Below the pieces are notes generated by a model. The model worked only from the letters and a program-made list of their open reading frames with translations, made no database searches and was not told the origin of the DNA. From Tricholoma matsutake (lineage: Eukaryota > Basidiomycota > Agaricomycetes > Agaricales > Tricholomataceae): a DNA stretch of 64,000 bases. Made by a program: the position numbers and the translations under genes. The stretch lies in NCBI GenBank assembly GCA_026075535.2, contig AP026538.1, positions 13,028,337 to 13,092,336 on the forward strand, given 5' to 3'. Shown piece after piece: positions 46,701 through 58,275 of this stretch; position 1 is the stretch's first letter, and every line of letters begins with the position of its first letter.

Positions 46701-48605
46701 CATTTTCCCTAGCGCCTCTTTGGATGGGTGTCCAAGTCGCCTATGCCAAGTCAAGTAGTCAGCGACATAAATGGTCGCAACATTAACCTTTTTGGTGCTC
46801 AATATATGAGTCCGAGCCCAATAGATCGTGTCATTCCTCCTTAGAGGGACACAATGCATGATTGGGTTTCCATGCTCAATGAATGAAATGTATACGGAGG
46901 AACCACGCACATCACTTCCGTCTTGTAAAAAGACCCCCATTGACATCAATCAAGTATTAATGTCGGGTATGTAGTAGACGGGGTATAGTCGCGTTTCACG
47001 CGTCTCTGACTTCCCATTACATACTACCTGGTGCCTAATGAAGACTGCTCCTTTTCCTACTATATGAGTAGTACCAGTGGCCATTTGGACCAAGGTAGAG
47101 TCCTTTCTCGGTAAAGGCTCGTAAGAAGCGAAATCTTTCATTTCACCAGTGAAGTGTTTTGATGCGCCTGAATCCATGATCCAGTCGGCACCTTTCTTAC
47201 AATCTCCCTTTGCACACATAGCACATATATTAAGATCTACATAATTCCATGATACATTTAATAGCGGTAAAATTTCACATGAAAAGTTCGCTGTATTCAT
47301 AGGAATTTTAATCTTAGTGCTTGTGGCAGGGAAAAGGACTGACCTGTCATCATACACCCCTGTGTCAAGGGGTTCATCAACGAGCATTTCGTCGACGGCT
47401 TTCCACACTTCCTCGTCAGTTACTGGAGGTTCGGATCCGAGGGAGACGGTATCGTCTTCTACCTCCTCGATCGTTGCCTCGGTTTCTGGCTCTATCCTCC
47501 TTCTCTTACCTTCTCGCACCATAAGGTGCTCTTCCAGCGGTCGCAGGTTTTTCGTGCTGCGTGGAAGTTGCATGCGCTCGAGGGTGTCTCGAGCTTGCTG
47601 GTATTCGGTGTAAACTGAGCGAGAAGAGGAGGCCGTGCCCATGTATGCCTGTGCAGGCGGTCGGCAGCGAGGATCCCTTGTGGGAGTGTGTTCGCGTCGC
47701 TCGATGCGCTGTATGAGCAGCATCGGCGGTATGATGGTGCCATTACCATTTATGGTGGTAAAGGCGTTGGAGGCGAGGTGGGTATGTTTCTCTTTTGGCT
47801 TCTCCTCCTTAGTCTTTCTGTCCCCACGTCGTCCACATTTTCGGGACGAGTCTCCGTTGCTGTTTTGCCCTTCTTTGGGCTGCCATTTGGGGTTTCCCCC
47901 CTTGTGCTTAACAGCGGAAAGTTGGTTGGCCTGAGGCTGGCCAGCGGGCTTTCCAACTGCTGTGCGCCTTGAGGCTTCAGCAACAATGGAGTCCTTGACA
48001 TGTTTAAATGTCAAGGCGCCAGTGGCGGTCGTGTTAAGGACCGTTGCAGACAATGAGTCGTACTCGCGCGGCATCGCAGCAAGTAGAATCATCGCCTGTA
48101 CTAGCTCGGGGATGGCGACGTTAGCAGCCATGAGGCACTCAAATTTGTCTGCCATTCTTGCAATCTCCGGTGCGGGGTTCGCAGCCAGGATTTTGATTGT
48201 TATTGTGGACCTAAAGTCCGAAAAGACTTGGGAGGGGCCATCCACACCATAATCGGTGCGAATTAGAACCCACACCTCCTCAGCAGTGTCCTTTGTGTTG
48301 GCACGCTGCCGAATGGAGGGGGCCAGGCGGAGCACTAGGCTACCAATAGCCTGGTTGTTTTTGTTGCTCCAGGTCTGGAGCTTGGCATTAGCATCCGCTA
48401 CCAAGGTAGCATTCGTCGCCATCAAGGGAGGCGCCGGGGGTGGTTTTTGCTCTGCCCCGCTAGTTATTTGCCAGAGGCCCTGAGACCTGAGCCACGCCTT
48501 CATTGAGTCGGCCCATAGAATGTAATTTGATCTGTCGAAAGTTTGAACGAGTTTTTCAAGAGTTGAAGACATGATTCTGTGGTGGCAGCTGTTAAAAGCG
48601 CTCAA
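43707..48605 (-). pseudogene. Copia Gag-Pol polyprotein with two in-frame TGA codons
   Basis: A single frame of 1633 codons runs from 48605 (a likelier start is the methionine of MSSTLEKL at 48572) to 43707. The order is Gag (UBN2-like, EKLVQTFDRSNYILW), protease (DWIMDSGASKHFTG, active site DSG, about 47190), the pre-integrase zinc finger (WHRRLGHPSKE ... CPGCAEGK), the integrase core (LIHSDLKELPV, WCVDPGGEF, NGRAER as the D-D-E residues), a Pro/Asp-rich hinge, reverse transcriptase (FSQVEGVDFDE, LVYVDDGLFMG) and RNase H (AFTDSDWAADT, STEAEYMALSD). TGA at 46950-46952 (INT*LMS) and 46584-46586 (SDS*ADK) are each one CpG change from CGA. All catalytic residues I can check are intact. Confidence 0.95.
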
Positions 48606-48803
48606 TCAGTCTTTTTACTCAATAAAACACGTTTAACGTTCTCAGGAGAAAACACTCCTTCAGAGTGGTTAACCCTAGTCAACCTAGGTTTTATATGCAG
48701 CTCGCAGGGAGTGCAATGCAGCTCACGAAGAGTGCAAGGTTATAATTTGGAGACGATGAAGTCAACATCGTTCGCAGCTAATTAAAGCACGTTCGCGATG
48801 TGC

Positions 48804-48821
48804 CCAGCAGGGCCCATAACC
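48804..48821 (-). other. Copia primer-binding site complementary to initiator tRNA-Met anticodon arm
   Basis: Directly after the 5' LTR, the minus strand reads GGTTATGGGCCC. Its complement, GGGCCCATAACC, is the anticodon stem-loop of eukaryotic initiator tRNA-Met (CAU anticodon). Drosophila copia is known to prime from this internal half-tRNA, not from the tRNA 3' end. Confidence 0.75.
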
Positions 48822-49095
48822 TGTTGGAGCAGACTATATACGCTGCACAGGGGAAGAGACAACACGTTCCTTACAACCTACCTGGGGTTTAGTTAGACTT
48901 ACAGCTAGGGTTAGCAGAGGTAAGAACACTGTATTCCTACTATGGTACAGGTTCTCCTTATATACATAATATTAAGGATGTCACATGACTTGGGAATGTG
49001 TTTACTGCATGTATGCGCAGTAAGCGCAGTAACATGCGTATGCTGCATGTATTGCCTCATGTATACAGCATGCATCACTGGGATTAATTTCAACA
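48822..49095 (-). repeat. Copia 5' LTR
   Basis: It is identical to the 3' LTR except for four transitions, each at a CpG site. It drives transcription toward lower coordinates. Confidence 0.95.
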
Positions 49096-49329
49096 ACAAA
49101 GAATTTCAAAGTGTTGCAAAGATTTTTGAAGCATTTTTGTTACTTTGTAGAGGTTCGTAGAGCTTTGGAGGGGTTTGTATGGGTTTGTAGAGCTTTGACA
49201 ACGATTGTAGATGTGTTTTCCAAGCTTGAACAACAAGGTGGACCTATCAATGCAGCTATATGCTTTGTCATACACAGTGTAAGTCTGGCCCCACAGACTC
49301 ACGACATTATGACAAGTTAATTTACCTAT

Positions 49330-49760
49330 GCCGCCGTTACACACTTCCACGGCGCTGGCATGCCACACACATCGCCGACACAACCACCCTCGCCACTGAC
49401 ACAGCCACCGGCGATAGCACAGCCACCTATGGCACATAAACAACTCACCAACACCAGACATACCAATGTCTGTGTTACATTGCTACACCACCATTACACA
49501 CTTCCACGGCGCCGGCACAGCCACACACCTCGCCGACACAACCACCCTCGCCGCCGGCACAGCCACCGGCGATAGCATAGCCACCTACGGCGCATAAACA
49601 ACTCACCAACACCAGATATACCAATGTCTGTGTTACAGTGAGTTATGGCCACCCTACACTGCCAACACACTCCTGCGGCACTGACACAGCCACACACATT
49701 GCCGACACAATCACCCTCGCTGCTGGCACATCCACCGGCAAATACAACAACAACAACTGG
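49330..49760. repeat. Tandem repeat of ~158-bp units (about 2.7 copies)
   Basis: CACACTTCCACGGCGC followed by GCCGACACAACCACCCTCGCC and AACTCACCAACACCAGA recurs at about 49336 and 49495, with a third partial unit from about 49655. It is rich in CCGGCACAGCCACCGGCG, itself nearly palindromic. Non-coding. Confidence 0.65.
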
Positions 49761-50369
49761 CGACATGCATCCTGGCAATGGCACCATACATCCTTATTAC
49801 TCTTCTATCCACATCCAGCAGTGCTGACATTATCCTATTGATGCAGTACCTTCCTATTATGTGACTACGCCCGATGCAGCCTTCCCAAATCACACACTAC
49901 ACTTGATGTGGCCTTTGACTTACACGGTCAATCTTTTTCTTATATATTACTTATTTCTTATTCCTTAACCTTCATTCCTACTTCCATGCAATGAAGGTAT
50001 AGTAACTTCCTATTCCTTTATTTGTAGTAACTTATGGTTCCTACTTCCATGCAATGAAGATAAATTGATCCTGTCTTTTAGTAAACCTAAGTCTAGTGTA
50101 GGCTGCCAAACTCGGCATCCTTCCACACAGCTGCACCACAGTACCTAACACAAGTAGATGATACCTTACACAAGGTACTGTGGTGTAATGGTTATATTGT
50201 GTATTATGATTACATAACCAACCTACAGGGATCTACCTAGTGATCCCTCTGGCATTCATGGCATGCGATGGGAGCAGATATGATGCAACTCTAGGTGGTG
50301 GGGTGACCATGACATGACTGTGTATATGTTGTTGATGATGATGACCAGGAACATTTCCATGGGATGAGT

Positions 50370-50693
50370 GTGGTGCACATCCACCTTCTTTTCTCTTTCA
50401 AGTATGGCAGAGTAACATATCCTTGTGCACTTGTGGAGTGGTTCAAGAAAGTGTGAGATAATCCTGATGTGCAAAGTGGGATGTGGATTGTGGAGCCAGA
50501 GCTTGATGTGAACAATAAGTGATTGTGTTCTGTCCTTCACCTAGATTCACTTGTTCGGGGTGCCCATCTTGTTCCTGTTTATGGATCTTGCTATCTTCCC
50601 ATTAATTTTCTTCATGTTTGGTCTTTGGATGGTTTCGAGGCTTATCATGTAAATAAATTCATTGATTATAATGCTAATGAGATAGCTTTCTAA
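50370..50693 (+). pseudogene. Plavaka-like (CACTA-related) transposase C-terminal fragment
   Basis: The frame reads FKYGRVTYPCALVEWF, GMWIVEPELD, VLHLDSLVRGAHLVPVYG and YHVNKFIDYNANEIAF. This matches the conserved C-terminal block of the Plavaka-type transposases that are abundant in Agaricomycetes, as I know that family. TGA at 50454-50456 (KKV*DNP) and a second stop after NNK break it. Upstream, the catalytic domain is absent. A tRNA-like A box (TGTGGTGTAATGGTTA) lies at about 50178. Between 50694 and 51114 no gene is seen. Confidence 0.65.
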
Positions 50694-51306
50694 AAGGAAG
50701 CTAGTGATACTAAAATAACTTTTAAGAGTTTTATGAATATTATTTTGGGTGTTGAAGTGGGCAGCATGGGAAGCAATCTTTCAACCTCTACACTCAAAAC
50801 TCTTTTCTTGCTGGTCTGAACATCATCGGTCTCATTAAGGCAGGCACAGATATGTGAGGAGTTTCACATCCTAGTCTACAGGCAGGGAAACATTATATTC
50901 CACTGGAGACCATCTATAATTAATCTAGTCAGATACCAAAAAACTGTGAGAAGCATGGATGTCACACTTGCTTCAGTTTCCAACCACTCCCCAGCCCATA
51001 TGTGAAGCCATTCTCTGCCTAGACAATCACTGTGTACAGATAAGACCAGCATCCATGGATCAATGCTGATGGGAAGATCAACAGTCAAAGTAAACTTTGA
51101 TTTTAAGAGCATGATGTAAGCCTGCTTACATACATGTTTACTCTTATTTGTATGGTTCAACTTACCATATCAACTACATGTTGCATTAGGATTCCCCATT
51201 CTTCCTTTTTCCCCCATTCACTCTGCTTGTTATCTACTCCTGTATAGCTCTCTCTTAATACCACAACATTGTCCTATCATTCTGGTATATCGATGTGAGT
51301 CTTACA

Positions 51307-54300
51307 GTAAAACTTAAATTACACGACCACAATAATTGGTATTCAGCTCAGACTGTTTGCGCACTTGTAGCACCTGGTTTGTGTCATCTGATTGTCCTTG
51401 GACTGCCTTTCCTGTATCATAACAACATCACAGTAAATGTCTGTGATGGTTCCGCCATAGATATGATTGCAAAGTTCGACCTCCTACATCCTTTAGCTCC
51501 ACCTGTACATAAACCTATTGTTAAACTATGAAACATTATCTCGACAAGTGTTGCAAACTGCAAACTGCTGTTAGCTGAGTTAAAAGAGATGTGTGCAACT
51601 TGTCGACCATTGATTGATGCCTTGTGTGAGCCTATGAATAACATCAATGTAATTGCGGCAATTTGAGGACATGTTGAACAGCTGGGGGCCATTGAACAGT
51701 TAGAAAAAATGAATGTTTACATCCACAATAAATATGCAGATGTGTTCACACTGATCCCACATGTAGATGAAATGCCTGATACAGTACAATGCAAAATTAA
51801 ACTGAAAGATGTGAATAGGACAATTACCACTTGAAACTACTCTTGCCCACAGAAGTATCATGAGGCATGGAGCACTTTAATTCAAAAACACCTTGAAGCC
51901 AGATGCATTCATCCATCATCATCTGAACACGTATCCCCCACATTCCTTGTGTGTAAAGCAGATAACAGTGTCCTGCCACATTGGGTAAATGACTATCAAC
52001 AACTGAATGCGAATACTGTCACGGATTCCCATCCACTACCTCATGTCAACAATATCCTAGCTGACACTGGATGCAGCAAAATATGGAGCAAACTGGACAT
52101 GACTGACAGCTTTTTTCATACAAAAATGGATCCTGAGAGCATACATCTAATGGCAGTCACCACACCTCTGGGATTATACGAATGGGTTGTCATGCCTTAG
52201 GGTTTCCACAACTCTCCTCCCATACATCAGCACCAGGTTACTGCTTGTCTGTGTCCTTTCCTCAGAATCTTTTGCCACATATACCTCAATGACATAGTAA
52301 TCTACTCCAACACTTTGAGGGAACACACTATGCACATTGAGAAAGTGATGGAAACACTGCGCAGAGATTTTCTGTACTGCAATTTGAAGAAATCAAAGTT
52401 CTACCTTACAGAAATAATCTTCCTGGGGCACCAAATCTCTCAGGAGGGGATTGAAGCTTGCTCATCCAAAGTGGACAAGATCTTGAACTGGCTGCTACCT
52501 AAATCTGCAACTGATGTGCGGAGCTTTCTAGGCTTGGTATGTTACATTGCAACCTTCCTCCCAAACCTTGCAGAACACACAACCACTCTGACACCGCTGA
52601 CGACAAAAGAGTGTGAAAAATATTTCCCTGCATGGATGAAAGAGCACCAAATTGCTTTCGAAGTGATCAAAGCTTGGTAGTCAGCAGAGAATACCTCACT
52701 GTTATTGACCACATGCACCCTACAGACAACAGAATTTTCGTGACTTGCAATGCTAGTGACAAATGCACTGGCACTGTACTTAGCTGGGGCCCAACTTGGG
52801 AAAGCGCTTGGCCTGTGGCTTTTGATTCTATGCATCTCAATAGCACTCAAAAGAAGTACCCGGTTCATGAAAAAGAAATGCTTGTGATCATTCGCGTGTT
52901 AAAGAAATGGCGTTCGGATCTGCTGGGTTCACAATTTGTCGTCTACACAGACCACAAAACTCTCGAAATTTTTGATACACAGAAAGACTTATCATGATGA
53001 CAAGCACGTTGGATGGAGCACTTGTCTCAATTTGATATGACCATTCACTACATTCGTGGCGAGGATAACACAGTCACCAATGCACTTTCCTGCCTACCTG
53101 AAGACCCGTTGGAAGATGAATCTGAAGATGTTGATGTAGGGGACTCACCCATATGCTGGGATAGCTGGTTGAAGACTGCAATGCCTTGTAATGCTGTATT
53201 GACTATATCTGCAGACAAATCTTTCTTACAAGACATTTGCTTGGGTTACAAAATGGATGAGTTTTGCAAACAACTTGCCGAGGCAGACAAGAGCACCCCT
53301 GGTGTTCGTTTTGAAAATGAACTTTGGTACATCGGTGCCCAACTCGTGATCCCGCACTATGGTACACTGCGCAAAGACCTGTACCATTTGGCTCATGATG
53401 CACTCAGCCACTTCAGGGCTGACAAGTCATATGTGAGCATTCATGATTGTTACTACTAGCCGAATATGCATAGAGACCTTGAATCTGCCTACGTACCTGC
53501 TTGCCCTAATTAGTGCTTAAAGTCCGGTCCGGTCCCGGTTCTCACATTATTTTTGGCAAGACCGGAACCGGACCGGTCCTCCATAAAAGGAAATAACCAA
53601 ATAACTGGACCAGAACCACAAAAAACCACAAAACACAGGTCCTAACCAGTCATGACCAGTTTTACTAAAAGCCAGTAAGACTGATGTACAAAGTGAAAAT
53701 AACTGCTCAAAAACACTTGTGAGAAACCTACCCATAGTAATGCCCTTGAAACTGGTCAAAAAATTAAGCAGATTGGTGAAGAATTGAGTGAGATATCACC
53801 AAAAACGAGTTTCCCAATGTGACCAGTTTTACTAAAAGCCAGTAGGACTGATGTATGAAGTGGGAATAACTGCTCAAAACCACTTGTGGGGAACCTACCA
53901 ATAGTAATTCCCTTGAAACCGGTCAAAAAATTAAGCAGATCGGTGAAGAATTGAGTGAGATATCACCAAAGACAGGTTTCACAACCTGAAACCTGATTGG
54001 GAAACTCATTTTTGGTGATATCTCACTCAATTCTTCACTGATTTGCTTAATTTTTTGACCAGTTTCAAGGTAATTACAAGAGAATTACATGGCTGTGCTT
54101 AACCGGTTATGACTGGTCAGGACTGGTCTTTTGCGGTTTTCTAACTTAAAATTTGAAAAAACCGGACTGATGGTCCAGTCCAGTTCCAGTTATTTTCCAG
54201 TCACATGGACTGGACCTTTAAGCACTAGCCCTAATTGCCAGCACAACAAAAGTGCAACAACCAAACCTAAGGGACCATTGCACCCATTACCTATCCCTGA

Positions 54301-55420
54301 CAATAGGGGAGACTTGGTGTGCTTAGACTTCATAGGCCCTTTGCCTGAAGACAAGGGATATGACTGTTCCTGACTGTGACTGACCATCTAGGTTCAGACA
54401 TCCACCTAATCCCTACTCAAATGGATATTATGGCACCTGGATTAGCTTTAATATTCTTCAATGAATGGTACTGTGAAAATGGGCTGCCACTTGAGCTCAT
54501 CAGTGACCATGATAAATTATTTGTGTCGAAATTCTGGAAGGCATTCCACGAATTGACAGGCATACACCTGAAGATGTCGAGCGCTTACCATTCACAGACA
54601 GATGGTGCAAGTGAGCGAACAAACAAAACCTTGAATCAGTGTATCCATTTCCACATTGAACACAATCAGAAAGGATGGGTTTGTGCATTACCTATCATCA
54701 GATTCAACATGATGAACAGTATCAACACATCAACTGGATACTCTGGGTTCCAATTACAAATGGGACACAGTCCACAAATAATTTCCCCCCTTGTACTGGG
54801 TGCTCCCCATGAACAAGAGGTAGAAATGATTACAGTGAGAGATATTATCACTCGAATTGACAATGATGTCGCTGATGCCAAAGATGCCTTGTTGGGTACA
54901 AAAGTACTGCAAGCATTCTATTCAAATAGATCTCGAGGTCTTGAAGACACTTATGCCCCAGGTGATAAAGTCATGTTAGCAATGCTAAACTGGCGATGAG
55001 AACACAAGGCCAGCAATAAATCACGCATAGCAAAATTCTTCCCTCGGTGGGATGGTCCATACACTGTCACTAAGGCATTCCCCAAAAACTCACTCCTCTT
55101 ACACACTTCATCTACCAAACTCCCTGGAGACTTTTCCAAGTTTTCATCCTTCGCTACTAAAATGACACATCAAAAACAATGCAATGCTATTCCCTTCCCA
55201 AGAACATGAGCAGCCTGGACCAGTGTTAACTGAAGATGGCATGGAAGAATACTAAATTGAGAAGATCATTGATGAGCAAAAGTGAGGCCATGGTTATCAA
55301 TACCTGGTATGGTGGGCTGGCTATTCTGAAGCCAATGACTTGTGGCTACCTCAACATAAACTCATGGATTGCAAAGCACTGGAAATTTGGTGAACCCGTA
55401 GGGCAGAGGGGACACAGTAG
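51307..55420 (+). pseudogene. Gypsy Pol: protease, RT, RNase H, integrase and chromodomain, heavily mutated
   Basis: The order seen is: the protease C-terminus (VAPGLCHLIVLGLPFL); reverse transcriptase (TTPLGLYEWVVMP*GF, LNDIVIYS for the catalytic box, FLGHQISQEGI); RNase H (FVTCNASDKCTG, HEKEMLVI, VVYTDHKTLE); the integrase zinc finger, split by the MITE at 53511-54227; the integrase core (DFIGPLPED, HLGSDIHLIP, SDHDKLFVSKFW, TDGASERTNKT); and a C-terminal chromodomain (YLVWWAGYSEANDLW, about 55300). TGA replaces expected Arg at 51529, 51664, 51832, 52995 and 52998, among others. TAG lies at 52198, and frameshifts near 52675 and 54370. The catalytic box has Asn where Asp is expected, again a CpG transition. 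It is dead. Confidence 0.85.
53511..54227. mobile_element. hAT-like MITE 'V' (717 bp) inside the Gypsy integrase zinc finger
   Basis: The ends are TAGTGCTTAAAGTCCGG and its imperfect inverted repeat; perfect GCCCTAAT duplications lie at 53503-53510 and 54228-54235. Subterminal regions repeat CCGGTCC words. The middle holds a tandem pair of ~165-bp units (about 53650 and 53820) plus an inverted copy (about 54000-54070). It sits between the two Cys codons of the HHCC finger (ACPN | CQHN). Confidence 0.95.
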
Positions 55421-56115
55421 CTTTTTCCCACTGGGTTTTTTAATGCACCCATTGTTTGGTTGATGATGTGTGATATTTTCATTACATCTTTACTACTTGC
55501 TTGTTTCTTTCATTAGGGACCTGGACACTTTTCTAACAGTGGGAGGGTGTAAGCCTGCTTATGTACATGTTTACTCTTATTTGTATGGTTCAACTGACTA
55601 CATCAACTACATGTTGCATTAGGATTCCCCATTCTTCCTTTTTCCCCCATTCACTCTGCTTGTTATCTACTCCTGTATAGCTCTCTCTTAATACCATGAC
55701 ATTGTCCTATCATTCTGGTATTTTGACATGAGTCTTACATTGATCCTTTTCCCTTAGATAGTGCCTTCCAGTGTTACCTATCCCCAATTACAGGGTAGGT
55801 CTCCACATGACATTCATCATAAGAGTGCAACTGGAATCATGAGCCATGGTAATCACAGGAGATGCACTATGGGGCCTGAGGGGTAGGAAAACTATCCCAC
55901 ATTTCATACCTTTAGATAGTGTAAAATGATATATTTATGGTATAGTTTTCATGTATTGATAAACCCCAAAATGGAATAAGTTTCATCAGGAGTTGGCATG
56001 AAAATCTACCACTAAGATGAGTGAAAAAGAATGCCTTTTCCTACCTGTAAGGGATGAGTCCATGGGATGAAAACCTCCCACATTTTGTCCCCAGTCCATC
56101 CCACACCAAATTCAT

Positions 56116-58275
56116 TGTAAACTTTGCACTCCCCCCCATATTCCTATCAGAGTCCTAGGAGTCCGAGTTTTCCAATAAGAGTCCAATCGGAATGCAATAG
56201 GAGTTTTACTAGTCCGACACTAGTCCTAGGAGTCCAATAGGAATCCGATCGGAATGTATCTTGATGACCATGTACTTTCATTTCCAAGAAATTCCTAGTA
56301 AATTCCAAGTAAAGTCCTATGCAATTCCAACAGGTAGTAGTCAGAATACCACACCATTTCGGAAGACTTAACTTGATGAAAGTGCTTACAAAATAAATGG
56401 GCAGAGCAGGAATTGAACTCTAGACCTTGGGATATAAGTGACATGACTACCAAACAAGTGCTCAACCAGTTGAGCCACAGGAGCATTAATAAATATGTAA
56501 TATAAAGTCCATTTAAAGCACTTAGGATTAGTTCACTTATTTTTAACCTGTCTCACAAGAGCTCGAAAAAAAATTGTTGAGCCCTCGCATCTTCGCGAGG
56601 GAGTAGATAACTAATATAGATTTAAAAAAAACCCCCCACGCAAATGCATGGGGGAGAATTAATTATACTATTTAATTATACTATTTTAAATTCTACAAAA
56701 AAAACCCACCCCTCTGCAAAACAGGGGGGAGGGGGTGGTGGTGCGTTGCGTTGGCTGTCTTGTCAGCCCTGTCCCATTGTTTCCCCTCCCTCTCATCTCC
56801 GTTGTGTCTTGCCTCCCTCACCTCACCTCCCCTCCCTCATCTCCGCTCCCTCGTCGTTCCACCCACTGTCCACCCCGCGAGCAGTTGCTTGCGAGGCTGG
56901 TGGTGGGTGGTGCATTGTATGTTGGTGGCAGCATTTGTCCATCGTCCCCTCCCTCCCTCCCCCTCCCCTTAAACACCCTACAAGCAGATGCTCGTGGGCG
57001 TGTGTGGGGCGGGTGTCACCATTGTCTACCCTTCTGGTCATTGTTTCCCTTTCCCCTTGTCGTTTCGTCACCCTTGTTGTTCATCCCCCTTGTCATCTGC
57101 ACCCATGAACCACCCTATGGGCAGCTGCTCATAGGCGTGTCATTTGGTGCCGTCATTGTCCCTCCACGCCATTCCCGTGTTCTCACACCCCATATACACC
57201 CCGCGAGCAGTCGCTCATGGCGGTGATGGGGGGTGCTGGATGTCATTGGTGTCGTGGGGGGTCCATGCACTCATGATCCACCCTATGAGCAGCAGCTCAT
57301 AGGCATGGGGTGGGTGCGTTGTCGGTTCATCAGTGACGTGGCTCGAGGGGAGGGGTTGGGTGGTGCTTACCGGGCAGGTATTCCCCTTCTGGGGTCTCCT
57401 GGTGTTGCTCCCCGTGCTCCTGACCATGATCGATACCCTCACATCCCATTTTGATGGGGAGGAGGGGGGTTGCCAGTGGCATCGTTGGGTGTGGGTTTGG
57501 CTCATGTCAGTCTGTCGTTACTCATGTAGATTAGAACCTAGAAACAAAACAAATGAATTAGTTAGTTTACAAAAGTAAAAAACAAATGAAAAAAAAAACT
57601 TACTATGGCCCAAATGACGATTGCGTCATTTGGGCATCATTCAGCGTCAAAACCAGTTGTTTCTGGTCTTGGGGCTCGTCTAGAGATGGGGGTGAAGTGG
57701 GAGTGGTGGCAGTTGCTGGGTTGAGGTGGTTGAGGTGGGGGGGATGGAGGTGGTGTGCTTGTCATCGTTGGTGGTGGTGGTGGGAGTTGATGAGCTGGCA
57801 GGTGTGATGATGCAGCTATGTGCTTTGTCATCACACCCGCGGGAATGGTATGTAGTGTAGTATGATCACTTACCTGTAATGATTGTTTAGCCTAATGGTA
57901 TTGTTGTCGGTTTACACTTACATAATCTTCTGTAGTCAAGTGTTCAATTCTTGTCTGTGCGTTTAATTTTTCATACTATATTACTAAGCAAGGCTGCTTT
58001 CATTCCTATCAGAATCCTATGTTGTCTGATGTCTTAGCATAACTTTGGACTAGTCCTATGTGATTTCTATGATTGGAAATTCCTAGGAAATTCTGATAGT
58101 CTGATCAGACTCTGATTGGACTACATCAGACTGGACTAGGACTAAATGTGCCATTTCATGTCAATTTGGCTGGTGAAAATGACATTGGAATATGGTTGGA
58201 TTCCGATTGGAGTCCGATTGGAATCATCGGAATCATCGGATTCCTATAGGAATATGGGGGGGAGTGTAAAGACCT
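56116..58275. mobile_element. hAT-like element 'Y', copy 2 (2.2 kb)
   Basis: The same ends as copy 1 (CACTCCCCCCCATATTCC), flanked by AAATTCAT (56108-56115) and CAATTCAT (58276-58283), an 8-bp duplication with one mismatch. The empty site is visible in X copy A near 36980. It holds the same inverted pair of tRNA-like sequences (56398-56485 and about 57868-57965), five palindromes (about 56873, 56975, 57107, 57197, 57283) and a minus-strand intron-like segment (about 57536-57604) beside GGCCCAAATGACG...CGTCATTTGGGC. Confidence 0.9.

Larger units (their letters stand above)
43401..49095 (-). mobile_element. Near-complete Ty1/Copia retrotransposon (5695 bp)
   Basis: Two 274-bp LTRs, a polypurine tract, a primer-binding site, one Gag-Pol frame and a 5-bp duplication (ACAAA at 43396-43400 and 49096-49100) are all present. 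The LTRs differ at four positions, all CpG versus TpG, so insertion was recent. Only two nonsense codons disable it. A solo LTR of the same family lies at 14073-14320. Confidence 0.95.
51115..55739 (+). mobile_element. Ty3/Gypsy chromovirus lacking Gag (4.6 kb)
   Basis: Two 192-bp LTRs (51115-51306 and 55548-55739, TGTAAGCCTGCTT...GTCTTACA) enclose a pol region; a purine tract AGTGGGAGGG precedes the 3' LTR. They differ at about 5% of sites, several being paired CA/TG differences expected from decay of CpG. No exact target duplication is visible (ATGA versus TTGA). The 5' LTR is followed at once by protease sequence, so primer site and Gag have been deleted. A MITE is inserted in the integrase. 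Confidence 0.85.

Noticed and set aside
4374..55300. Reassignment of TGA to arginine or another amino acid, given the many in-frame TGA codons
   Set aside because: TGA occurs mostly in mobile-element relics beside frameshifts and active-site losses, CGA is still used in the same frames, and CpG decay explains both the stops and the missense changes.
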